Positions 1-10,502 of a DNA stretch of 64,000 bases are shown here, one piece after another. Position 1 is the stretch's first letter. The number at the start of each line of letters is the position of its first letter. The notes below the pieces were generated by a model. The model worked only from the letters and a program-made list of their open reading frames with translations, had not been told where the DNA came from and searched no databases. The stretch covers positions 362,501 to 426,500 of the forward strand of contig NW_023501076.1 of NCBI RefSeq assembly GCF_014066305.1, read 5' to 3'. The stretch is from Letharia columbiana (Eukaryota; Ascomycota; Lecanoromycetes; Lecanorales; Parmeliaceae). Position numbers and translations under genes: made by a program.

Positions 1-402
1 GGGATGATATCGTCAAAGGCCGGTTGGTGTCAAATATCCCTTTCATAGGCTCCAATGAACATTAAACAGTGCAGAGACTTGGCAAGCGATGGTATCGTGG
101 CATCGTGGCATCGTGGCATCGTGGCATCGTGGCTTAGAGGCTTGTCCATCACAAATCTACGCTTTACATGCCCTCGCTCGTAAAGCAGGTCTATGCCAAG
201 AAACTCACGGTATCAAGTAAAGAAAAGATCCTCGTCTGGTTCGTGAAGATCATGTTCGGTGACGACAATGCTGCTTAGGCAGCGTTCGAGACGAATCATC
301 CACCCACCTTCATTTCCTGAACCGCAACGCTATAACACGGCATCCTCCCACAAGCATCAACGATTCAGATCCCTCTCATATATACAATACTCACCCTATC
401 CC
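1..402. other. non-coding left edge
   Basis: Apart from the 8-bp tandem repeat I see no gene here. This is the downstream side of the minus-strand RTA1-like gene and would contain its 3' untranslated region. Short open frames on both strands show no recognisable motif and start inside low-complexity C-rich sequence. Confidence 0.5.
94..133. repeat. 8-bp tandem repeat, five copies
   Basis: Five consecutive perfect copies of the unit atcgtggc lie in the otherwise ordinary sequence downstream of the RTA1-like gene. The length of 8 is not a multiple of three and no convincing reading frame covers it, so it is a simple microsatellite-like tract. It could vary in length between strains. Confidence 0.9.
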
Positions 403-1522
403 CTATCCCAACATCCTCAACACGCATCTCCCAATCCTCCACCTCCCCTCCCCTTCCCTCCCCACCGCACCTCCCCTCCAGCCGCATCCCCTCCCCTCCC
501 CCGCCCCCTCGAAGACCGCCCCCGGATCCGCAACCGTCAACGCGACCTCGACAACCACGACCATGCCCCCCTCCAGCACCATAAAAGCGGACTGATCATT
601 CGCCAGACTTCCTTCAAAGCCGGCATGCAACTCGGCGACGCGGAAACAGGAGCGGATGAAGATGTTCAAGGTCGCGAGAGCGATGGCTGCCAGGGGGGGA
701 AACGGTGGGGGTGGTAGTCAGCGGATGGGAGGAACTTGCAGATGGTGGGAGTGGAGGGGTGATGGAGAAGGTCGGGAGGGAAGTAGGGGGTAGAGCGTAC
801 GTACCGATCAAGAAAGCGTGGAAGCGCCGAGCAGAGCAATGGATCCTTGAGCCCGGCGTGTCCCCAGCCGTAGCGCCGACTTGACAACGCATCTGTATCG
901 CAAAGTCCGCGCACAGCGACATGAAGCAGAAGAGCGAGAGCACTTGGCAGGATAGGCCCGCGATCACGATGTTGACTCCGGTCTGTGTCTCTTTGGGCGT
1001 ACCGGCCGTATCGGCCAGAGCGCCACCGACAGCCTGCAAGACCAGGGCAAGGATATCTGACGTGATGAAGATGATGGCGTAGGTGAAGATGATGCGGGAG
1101 AGGCAGAGGTAGATGCCTGCGGTGAGGAAAGCGGGGGCGAGAGTCAGGCAGGCGATGTCCCTAGAGGATGTAGCTGTTTAGGAGGGAGGATGTTTGGGAG
1201 GCGTTAATAAAAAGATATTCACGTGAGGAACGGGGTTCCTGAGGAAGGGGTTCTGAACCATCTGGACTCGTGCGACGTAGCCAACGATCTCGCCGAGTAC
1301 GCCAAAGAACAGTGCCACTAGATAACCCCAGGTTCGGTAGTGAATTCCGAGGACGCTTTGTATAACATGTACAGCGTAGGGGACTTCGAGGTAGAATGCA
1401 TTGCCAGCAAGGGAAGGGATATAGTCGACTGTTGCCCAAGCAAGTGGACGAGTCTGAATGGTGCAGAGGTTGACATTGTTGATAAGCGTTGCATTCGAGT
1501 AGGCAGCCTGTTCCGCAGACAT
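403..1522 (-). CDS. RTA1-like seven-transmembrane protein (lipid-translocating exporter family)
   Basis: Three exons are read on the minus strand: 1522-1223, 1160-805 and 686-403, about 312 residues, usual for the RTA1 family. Recognisable family blocks run in order: [32 protein letters not shown] followed by [22 protein letters not shown], then [12 protein letters not shown] and [15 protein letters not shown]. Hydrophobic segments match a multi-span membrane protein. Yeast relatives (Rta1, Rsb1) are linked to drug resistance and sphingoid-base export; the substrate here is unknown. The start chosen is the ATG at 1522, just before the conserved region. Intron 2 (804-687) has a GTACGT donor and joins cleanly. 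At intron 1 the only convincing donor (1222) and acceptor (1161) leave one extra base, so the frame breaks unless the boundary is unusual or there is a one-base error. It diverges from the zinc-cluster gene at 2162. Confidence 0.8.
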
Positions 1523-2161
1523 TGTGGCTGCGGGGGAAACCCCCCAAGGGGAAAGCAAATAGAGGCAGAGAATGCTTCGCGGTCCAGAAGCTGGTGTAAC
1601 AAGAGCAGAAAGCAGACGGATAACGCTTGGGAGATGGACGATAGGCAATCCTGGAAAATGGGAGAAGAAAAATTGATTGGGTCCTCACTGCATAGAGAAT
1701 AGAGACACCTTCAAGGCAAGGACGTAATTGGACTCATGGGCACCTGAAGCTATGCTTTGGCAGAAGTATGAAGCCTTGAACACGAACGCAGCCGTTGAGA
1801 ATGTTTGTTGGGTAATACAGCTTATGCCAACCCGAGGCGCAGATTTGTGACAGTCTATGAATTGTTTGTTGATAATAGCTCTCCAAAAATCACCACTAGG
1901 CTCGGAGACATCATTCAAGACCGCTGGACTGAGCTAGTTAAGCGAGTCACGAAGCGACCAATCACATCAAATAGAATAAAGGCTAGCAATGCTAGTAATA
2001 CGGCGAGGCGCAGCAGACTTTCCTGAATCAGAAGACTCAAGGCAGCCAATTGAGCAACATACTTCTTCTCTCCATTGCAGCCTTTTTTTCACAATGGGTG
2101 TGATACTTCGCGAGACGAGTCACGACTTATGAGACAAGGTTCCTCTGTGTGCCTCTCAGCT
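1523..2161. promoter_or_regulatory. divergent intergenic region between RTA1-like gene and zinc-cluster regulator
   Basis: This 639-base gap separates two start codons facing away from each other (1522 minus, 2162 plus), so it should hold both promoters. I see no obvious TATA box in a standard place and no clear palindromic CGG-type binding site that I would defend. Open frames inside it have no recognisable motifs. Confidence 0.45.
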
Positions 2162-3965
2162 ATGGCATTGGCAATCGTTAAGAAACCGAGGGCTGGAGGA
2201 TACCACGTGAAGACTGGATGCAAAACTTGCAAGTGAGTCTGTTCCTTCCTGCCGCCACGATGGCAATATACATTCACGCCGTGCCGACCAACGCACAACC
2301 ATTCACGGGCTCCGTGTCTTTTCTCGGGCCTTATTCTCAGTGACGGCCCGGTAACTCGTAACTACAACTCGTCTTGCCGCGCATCTCCTACTTGCCCTTC
2401 GTGTTACTTGAGTTGGGCGGCCAGATAACCAGCGTGCAGCCGTAGCCTTGCTGACTCCTTGCCTCGACAGAATCCGACACGTCAAGTGCGACGAGGAAAG
2501 GCCTACCTGTAGCAAATGCCGCTCCACTGGCCGTGTCTGCGATGGTTACGGAATCAAACAGAGCACTTCCAAGTCTCCGGTTAACAACAGTGCCCACTTG
2601 TTTCCCGTAGAGGCCACAATCAAAGCACTCTCGATACAATCAGGCCCAACTATCAGCATTACCGGAACGAACCAAGAGCGCCGCAGCTTCGCTTTCTTCT
2701 ACTACCAAACAGGACAGCAGCTCTCGACCGCCCTACACATAACGCTGATACACCAGCTTACCCTACAGGCCAGCCACAGTGACGAGGCGATGCGGTCTGC
2801 TGTCATTGCTCTTGGCTCGATTGGAGAAAGGTTGGCGATTAATGACCTCCTGACCCTAGAAAATGAGCAAGCAAATGCCTGTCATAACTTCGCTCATTTG
2901 CAGTATTACAAAGCCCTAAAGCATCTCCGGGAGCGCATATCCAACGACCTTGAAGGTTCGGGCAATCTGGCAATAATACTGTGTTTCCTATTCACAATCT
3001 TCGAGTTCTTGCAAGGTAACGATTGCGGATCCCTCATTCACCTCCGAAGCGGTCTCAACATCTTGCGGCGAGATCATGGATCGGTGTCTACGGGGCTTCA
3101 GACAGTCTCGCCCGACCAGGATCCCTTGAGATATGAGATTCTGAGGATTTTCGGCAATATGGATATGCAAGCGACCATATGGCTAGGATCAAAAACCTTT
3201 CAAGCTCCCATCATGATCCCGCCCGATGATCCTGGCGATGTCCCAACACATTTAGATTTGTTTTCTACCCTGGAGGAAGCGGCAGAGTCGTTGACTCATC
3301 AAATCGACTCCACAGATCATTTCCGACCCCTCTGTGATGCTTACGTTAGATCAGAGTCCCCAGATCAAGTACCACCGGCAATGCACGCAAAGAGAGAGAA
3401 GCTTATAGTACAACTGAAGCAATGGCGCGTTTCACTTGAAGCTCTCACCGCGAAGCTTCAAGGAGAGATCAACACCGAGATGTCGCAACGGATTGCTATC
3501 ATGAGGATGAATTATGAAACAATTTTGATGGTACTCACAGCTTGCTTACAACCGTCTGACGAGCAGATTTATGCAGACCGCGAGCCCGAATTCCGCCAAA
3601 TAGTCACCCTGGCGAAATCCGTGCTCGGACCAACGGATGATGTGGGGAAGCTTGGAGTCCAGCACACCGTTGCCGTGAACGATGTTGGAATCAATCCAGT
3701 ACCCATTTTCACATTCGACGTGGGTATGATCCGGCCTTTGTATCTCACCGCGATCAAGTGTCAGAACTTGGGGGTCTGCCGAGAAGCAATCGCTCTGCTG
3801 TCGTCGTCGCCGTGGCGGGATGGGGCATGGGATAGTGCTACCATGGCTAGGATAGCGGCGCGCAGGGTTCAGGAAGTCGAAGAAAGATATATGAATACGG
3901 ATCCTCCGATGATGGATCATGTAGCCTACAGTTATGCGCAGAGAAGGCAATCTTGCCGGATATGA
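2162..3965 (+). CDS. Zn2Cys6 fungal transcription factor
   Basis: Two exons, 2162-2232 and 2471-3965, give 521 residues. The joined N-terminus carries a complete zinc cluster with spacing CX2CX6CX6CX2CX6C: GCKTCKIRHVKCDEERPTC, then SKCRSTGRVC, with the usual basic residues between cysteines 2 and 3. The 238-base intron (GTGAGT donor, CTGAC branch-like site, CAG acceptor) splits the finger directly after the second cysteine and restores the frame exactly. Without exon 1 the protein would lack its first two cysteines, which is why the ATG at 2162 is chosen. The rest is the helical middle and C-terminal region typical of fungal-specific regulators. It should act in the nucleus as a DNA-binding regulator. 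The target is unknown; the divergent RTA1-like neighbour is a candidate by position only. Confidence 0.88.
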
Positions 3966-4790
3966 GATCTCCCTCGGCATCAAATCTACATTCGGATGAT
4001 CTGGCCCGACCATTCAGGTGTGGGATCGGCCAAAGTACCGGTACACCATGGATCGGACGATGACTGAGGTCCCGGCGGGAAGAACCCATCCCCAAGGGAT
4101 GTGGGAGTACCAGAATCAAGGAGATTATCAGGGGATTGCCATCACGGTTAAGAGAGTCTGTTGGGAGACTTGCCATTTCCCCACGGTCTTCCTTATGGCA
4201 TGCGGTCATGGACAGGCGGGATTTCTTGGTCTTGTCCTTAGCATCCCAGCACTCTCCACACTAGGATTGTACCGAGTAGCCTCTGAGGCTCAGCGGACTT
4301 GGCTCACGAGGCCAAGGCGAAACCGAACACCCTGTTATCTCAGTCCTCGCTAGACCTTTTTCCTTCTTGTAACCATACTGCTTCCACCCTCTCTCCACGT
4401 CCTCACACCTGTGCCCTGCCTACGGGCATGTCCAGAACACAAATTCTTCCATCATATCTTGACATGTTTGACTCCAACAATAAATTCTACCCATTCTTGC
4501 TCTACCCCAACTTCTTCCTTGCGCCCGGCATACTCCATCTTCAGCTTCAGCTTCTTCAGCCCAGGCATAAGCGTTGCCAGGATCTCCCGGAGCCCAAACC
4601 AAGTCTGCCAGTCATACGGCTCAGCTGTAGACCCACGAGAGTGTTCTGAATCACTGTAGTAGACTGAACACGCGGACAGATGCCGTACTTTAGCAAGTAG
4701 CTGGGGCATAGTAGAGGTAGTTCGGCGCAGTGAATTAGGACGCTGAGGTCGGAGATATAGGATATTTTGGAACTGTATAGATCCGCTCTT
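3966..4790. other. intergenic, convergent genes
   Basis: The region lies between the 3' ends of the zinc-cluster gene (plus) and the acidic-tail gene (minus). Open frames on both strands are short, and I find no domain motif, splice-supported extension or RNA gene. It probably holds two 3' untranslated regions. Confidence 0.5.
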
Positions 4791-6191
4791 CTACTCCTCA
4801 TCATCATTCTCGCCCTCGTCATCCTCCCACTCTTCATCCACCCACCCCTCCTCGTCCCCCTCCTCTTCTTCCACTTCCTCCCCACCTCCCCCCAGCAACT
4901 TCTCCATCGTCCGAATCTCCAACTGCAAAAGCTCCTCCGGCACATTCTCCGTCATCGTTTCGGATACCACACAGCACCCAATCGCAGTAAATTTGTCATC
5001 GTCCGCCTGCTGCGTCGCTCCATCCCCATGGACCACGTGCTCTGATATGCTCTTATAGAAATAACAGCGCCCGATATCCTCAGCTTTGATTCGCTGTCGG
5101 TATCGCGCCGCGCCCTCCTTGATACCATCGCACGTCTGTTTCCGGGCAGCTCCAGCGCTGATGCGACTGCCAGGACGGGTGGGCGGACCGGTGCTCATGG
5201 GCGCATTGAGCCGGAAGAGCTGGTTCGCGACGTAGAGCGCTATCTGTGCGGCTTCTAGCGCGTCGGAGAAGTTGCCGGCTTCGATCCAGTTCAGAGCTCG
5301 GTGTTGCATTAGTTTAAACTCGAATGCTGAGACATCGGCTGGGTTCGTGAAGACGTGGCGCTCGTGAGATACGCTGTGGTGGAAGTATTCGTGAGCGCGT
5401 TGGTAGCGGGCTGTTGCGATGCCATGGTCGCCGTTTGAGGAGGCCTGGTCGCCACTGGTGATCAGTTCGTCGATGGTGACCAGCACGAGACCCCGGTCGA
5501 AGCTATGATGTGTGAGATGGCGGGAGATCTGGTGGTCAATGGCTGGCCGTGTCCCTTGGATAGAAACGTCTTTAAAATGACGGAACTTCGTTAGGGCTTC
5601 GACTAGGGCGCGTTCTCGAATGTCTATGGCCGTGGGGGTTTCGGCGTATGGTGGTGGATGAACTTGGATGGAGCAAGAAAGGCCTGACGTGCGGTATTTC
5701 CCTTTGGGGTCTTGGAATGTGGAGAGCCCGACACATACGTCGTGTAATTCCTCGGCGAGTATCACATGTACATCCATATCCATCTCTGAGTCCTCAGCTC
5801 TCTCTAACTTCATCCGCATCCTCTCCCCAGGAACAACAGGCTTCTTGGTCGCCTTCCCAGGCCAGAGCGCGACACTGTACACCATTATCGTGGTATCTTC
5901 CTTATTCACATCTTCTGGTCCCTGCTCCAGCTCTTTCGCGCGCTCAATGACCACGAATTCATTCTCGCGCGCCATGACCGCCATGGCTTCTTGGCTGATC
6001 TGGCGATTGATGCGGACAATAGTAGGGTGGAGGTTCCAGTTGTAGAAAGTGGTGGAGCGCAGACAGGATTCGTCATCTTTGGGTGTTCGGGTGTGCTTTA
6101 TGCTGAGAAGTTGCGTGTAGATGCGGTCGCGGAGCTCGAGAGGGAGGAGAAGGAAGGGGCAATTGGATGGGGTCTGAGAGGTGGAGGACAT
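4791..6191 (-). CDS. uncharacterised fungal protein with LPLELRDRIY motif and acidic tail
   Basis: A single uninterrupted frame of 466 residues starts at the ATG at 6191. Near the N-terminus, residues about 16-30, it has LLPLELRDRIYTQLL, followed by LHPTIVRINRQISQEAM. This is the LPxELRxxIY ... R.NRQ..EEA arrangement common in a large fungal group of F-box-like or 2EXR-like proteins of unknown role. The middle (about residues 235-335) is helical and could form a TPR-like repeat around the EAGNFSDALEAAQIAL stretch, which is inference. The last 35 residues are almost all Glu and Asp. No signal peptide or membrane segment is visible, so a cytoplasmic or nuclear location is likely. A broken relative of the same motif lies at 16760-16915. 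Confidence 0.75.
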   Translation of the reverse strand: MSSTSQTPSNCPFLLLPLELRDRIYTQLLSIKHTRTPKDDESCLRSTTFYNWNLHPTIVRINRQISQEAMAVMARENEFVVIERAKELEQGPEDVNKEDTTIMVYSVALWPGKATKKPVVPGERMRMKLERAEDSEMDMDVHVILAEELHDVCVGLSTFQDPKGKYRTSGLSCSIQVHPPPYAETPTAIDIRERALVEALTKFRHFKDVSIQGTRPAIDHQISRHLTHHSFDRGLVLVTIDELITSGDQASSNGDHGIATARYQRAHEYFHHSVSHERHVFTNPADVSAFEFKLMQHRALNWIEAGNFSDALEAAQIALYVANQLFRLNAPMSTGPPTRPGSRISAGAARKQTCDGIKEGAARYRQRIKAEDIGRCYFYKSISEHVVHGDGATQQADDDKFTAIGCCVVSETMTENVPEELLQLEIRTMEKLLGGGGEEVEEEEGDEEGWVDEEWEDDEGENDDEE

Positions 6192-6957
6192 CGTGGCCGT
6201 GGAAGCATGACGCGTTGATGGCGGAGACTGGATGGTAATTGGCGAATAGAACTGTTGATTTGAGGATCAGTCCATCAAGGTGAGCATTTCCTGACTTGAG
6301 TCCAGAAGGGTGCTTACCTTAAGTAATGGTGAAGGGACGAGGGAAAAGATTAGGATGGGAGCAATCATGCAAGTATCACGCTAGTGTCTTGGCGCGCGAC
6401 GCGAAGCTGCCCCTAACCTCAGCACCACGCGGTTGCTCTTAAGATAGAGGAGACAATGGTAGTGTGCCCTCGTCAATGTCAAGGTCACAGGTGTACGACG
6501 GTTTGATTTCGGGGTGCTTTTATGGGAGGTTCTCCGCGAAGAATGTCCTTCGACGCCAACCCTCTCCATGTACTACCAAACGATCTTGCACTCTCGCATT
6601 TTCTACCCTACAGCAACTTCTCGGCTATCTCTACATTTACTGAAAGAAACACGCCTGTGCCTCGGTTGCTTTCGTATTCTGTTTCCTTTTGAGCTCGCAA
6701 TAGCAATCTATAATCGTACTCAGTTACGATGTCTTTACAGTTTCCCAAGAACGCGCCGGCGTCGACTTCAGTGATCTCTCTTAGATTTAGAAATGAATCA
6801 GGTATTTACCGCGGAATCCTCAAGGTTGAGGAAGCTAAGGCAGATTCGTATGCAATTCAAACCGCAATATCTACAAAAGCTGAAATACCGCGCAAGCTCC
6901 ACAAGATCCACGAACGGTGATCCCAGCCTGCAACGTATATACCTGTTCATTCATCAA
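6192..6957. other. intergenic between two minus-strand genes
   Basis: This 766-base interval contains the promoter of the acidic-tail gene and the 3' end of the LysM gene. Plus-strand open frames here (up to 86 residues) show no motif. I see no RNA gene or repeat. Confidence 0.5.
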
Positions 6958-9216
6958 CTAATCAGTCCCTCCCACGCAATAAAAGTAACCTGCCCAAAAC
7001 TTCGTCTCACAGTTCTCGCCGTTTTCCCCCAGTGCGCCGTTCCGGCTGTAGAGATCCGCGGGCGTGATCTGATTTGCCGTAGCAAACGACGAGCAGGTGT
7101 CCCCAGCGTGGGCTTGGGCGTATTTAGCGCACGGCGAGGCGATTCCCGACTGCGTAGGAGAGGGAGTTGCTGGGTCACCGCCAGTGGCTGCTGTAGGAGC
7201 GGAGTCACTGGTGGTGGTAGTGGTAACGGGAGCGGCATCGATGGCGGACAAAGCGGTAGTGACGGAGGTAGTATTGTTGCCACCGGCTGCGGAAGCATCA
7301 CTAGAGCCCACGCAGTAATAATAGCCTGACCAAAAGGCCGTGTCGCAACTTTTGCCTGCGTCTCCTAAGGCGCTGTTTAGGGCGTATAATTGAGCTGAGG
7401 CGATGTTGTGCTCTTGTGCAAATGTCGAGCAGTAATCGCCTTTCTTAGCCTGGCTGTACTTAGCGCAGGAGGCTGAGATGCCTTTCTGTGTTGGTGAAGG
7501 TGCCGCGGACCCGCTGCCGGATGAGCCTGATGATGGCGATACAACTGTGTTGGTCGGAAGAGTTGAATTGCTGAAAGGAGCAGTTGGGTTACTGGGCGCC
7601 CCTGTGTCACTCCCATCGCCTCCTCCACGTTGCAGTGCGCTAGCGTTTGAGTTTGTGTTTGAGAAGGGAGGCGGAACGTAAGAACCGCCAGGCGCGCTGG
7701 TGCAAACGTAGTCGCCTGTATTGAGGTTGTCACAGAGGCCGTTGATGTTTGGATTCCATTTTCTGAACTGTACAGTACTAACGGGGCTGGTGTTGAGCCC
7801 GGCTGTCGAGAGTGAGCTGGCAATCGAATCGCTAAAACTGGCGGTCAGTATCTACTGTTACGCATAACAGCAATGGGGATGAAGCTTGCTTACCAACTCG
7901 CACCAAAAGGGACTTTCATGAGTGTACATGCTGCAGGCACGCAGTATGACGAAACTAAGAAGACGCAGCCTGGATCTCCTATGGCAGCTTGAAGATCGCC
8001 AGTGGCCACACTGTACTTGGCCGACAGCGCATTGCACCATGTCCCATTGGCTGGGATGTTTGTACCTTTCAGGTCAGCTGCGCAAATGCTTTGACCTGAG
8101 CACGTGGTGGTGCTATTTGTACCATTCGAAAATTGGCTGCCATTTGACGTGAATGGAGGCCTGTCGTTATAAATTAATATCTCCGAACTTAAGACTGCTT
8201 TTCCGATGCAAGATGAATGCATCACCTCAAGAGTAGAAGCGAAGGATGGCCAACTTACATGAGAGAGTTGTCGGAGGATAAGGGCACACCGTCGTAAAGT
8301 CCCCGGGCGTCCTCGTAGTAGGGAAGAGCGCGAACCATAAGCTCAGGCATGGAAATCCTACAAACATCGAGAATGTCTTGATATTGTGCCACGAGATAGT
8401 CCGAGTAGTCGGAGTCAGGCAGATACGGCGACGACATCCTTTGGTAGAACATCCTTAAGAAGCAATCACTGCAAAGCTTCATGAAACATTAGTGTCTTTG
8501 TGCAACTGAATACGGACGCAATGGACAATGCTTACCATATCATTGCCATACAAATTTGCAATACGTTCGTTCTGTGGGGCAACATCAGTGGGATCTGAGC
8601 ATGACGGGTCTGTGGGGTCGGTAGAGCAGTCGGGACGAATGATGTCGGAGCCAACCCAGCCCTGGGACTCAATGAGACACCAGGATAATGCGCTAGAGTT
8701 TGGATTGGACTTTGAGCTCGAATTCAAGTACGGAGCTGAGCCGCTGAGACTTGCGCTAGAGTTTGAGTAGGGAGCTGAGCCGGTGGAGTTCGAGCTACCA
8801 TTCCCGGAGACTCCTGGGGCAGTGGGACTGGTTCCGGATCTTAGACATGCAATGTTTAAGCCGTCGAAGAATCTTCCCGCGATAGACTCCGCTGGTATCA
8901 ATTTGCCATACGCTGTAATGGTATCCATATCGCATCTATCTTGCACATCCAACCACCATTTTCGGGATGACTGGATGCAATCTGCAGTGCAAAGACCTGT
9001 GACATTCTCCGTGGTCCAAAGATAGCTGTCAACTGTGTTTGACATTTGGAACAATGTCTGATCACATGCGACCGTTTCGTTGAGGGCATCCAAGCAACCG
9101 ACGCTGATGCCGAAGGATTTGGCAAGACTGTCCGGGTTCACAGTGGGGTAGAGGCTGAATGCCGCCGCATAGGAGGTGAACACTAAAAAACTGGTGTATG
9201 GAATGTTGTCAAGCAT
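6958..9216 (-). CDS. secreted multi-LysM chitin-binding protein (effector-type)
   Basis: Four exons, 9216-8536, 8476-8259, 8160-7894 and 7837-6958, join in frame to 681 residues. The ATG at 9216 is chosen because it opens a hydrophobic signal peptide (about residues 1-26) that the longer upstream frame would bury. The N-terminal 300 residues are a Cys-rich region with a Ser/Asn linker, as in large LysM proteins encoded beside subgroup C chitinases. LysM-type modules follow: a divergent one in exon 3 ([20 protein letters not shown]), one with FRKWNPNI in exon 4, and two near-duplicate C-terminal modules (about 506-566 and 619-680) sharing the pattern CAKY.QA..GD.C..F and FW.GY.YCVG, separated by Ser/Thr-rich linkers. 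LysM proteins bind chitin oligomers and can shield hyphae or dampen chitin sensing in host plants. Role here is inferred. It diverges from the chitinase gene at 10503. Confidence 0.85.
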
Positions 9217-10502
9217 CTTGAAGGGGATAAGAAAGCAGTTCCTGGCTGACTTGAAGAGGCCGAGTGACGTTGATACTTTTCTGAATAACAGAAATCGCGA
9301 AACGATATGTTCTGTACTGCTCAACAGACTAAAACGAAGATAGAGACTGGCAATGGCTGGAGTGCGATGTGTGACGAAGAAAAGAGCTGGGACAAAGAAG
9401 ATTTGACAGACTGGAGAGAAAAATGCGACATCGAAAAAGATCTATTAGAAGGCTCGAGAGCGAGAAGGGGATGATGTGTATTTGTTTACAACTCACGTAC
9501 TAATATGAAATACCATGACCCTAATAATGCCTGCTCTTCGCATGAGGATTTGCAACCCTGGGAAGTATGGGCCTGTAGTCTAGACAAGCTGGAGTTGTCC
9601 TCATGTGCCTTTGTGCAGGATCAGACGAGCCTCCTAGCAGTGGCCGAGGGATGAAACTTGGAGGATCGTAGGCCATATCACACAGTCTTGGCTTATCAGC
9701 TCCTGAAGCATCGTAGCGACTAAGATTGATTTAGTTTCCATTGGAAGACTGAGAGATATTCGCAGTCAATCTCACTGCAGCATGGTTGTTTCATGCGTGT
9801 ATACGCCACTGTGAATCAGGTGTCTATCATTAGTATCTAAGGTCCAAGTCCGTGTAAAACATGGTGAGGATTTCCATCACCGGCAGCGGCTGGCTGAAGC
9901 TAGCCCGGAAGTAGTAAGGTGGAAGGATTTGCGCGCGTCTCAGCCTCTCAGCTCCGCCCTTTTCTCTCTTCCCTCGTCCATACATTCTGAGGTACCTTAG
10001 CTGAGAATACATCTTTTCCGTTTTCGACTCAGCCCTGGGTGTGCATCTCAAGGCCATCAATCACACCTACGCCGTCTGGGCTGGACCATTCGAAATCCTT
10101 CTTGATCTCTAACTTGCCATTTACCACGAGCGGAACTATCCCTCTCGTGGCTGAAACAACCAACAGATTTGTGAAGTGATGATGGGAAGCAGGTAGCAGG
10201 CACCGACATGGCGCAGGGACCTCCTCCCGCAGGACTGCCTCAGAATAACTCATGTACTTTTGGAGCCTCTTGTCAGTAACCCTTGAGGAGAATTCCAATG
10301 GATAAAACCTCAGTGCCCAATAAGGTATTTCTTCGCGTATAGATCTTCTCCATTCTGTTGTCAGCTATCTTGTTCATCCATTGTTGTGCATCTTTCTCGT
10401 GTCTTTCCTCAGTCTTTTGCTATATCGACCTGTGTACGCCAGGCTATACGTCTTTGATATAGCGTCCTCTCCTTTCAAATTTCGATACATTCCCTGGTCG
10501 TC
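9217..10502. promoter_or_regulatory. shared upstream region of the LysM and chitinase genes
   Basis: These 1286 bases separate two outward-facing secreted-protein genes whose products both act on chitin. I find no gene inside: the minus-strand frames of 70-89 residues lack motifs and signal peptides. Divergent placement makes shared control plausible, but I cannot point to a specific operator. Confidence 0.45.

Noticed and set aside
8528..9025. Plus-strand open frames of 80 residues each opposite LysM exon 1
   Set aside because: They are antisense shadows of a coding exon with strong family features; no motif or start context supports them.
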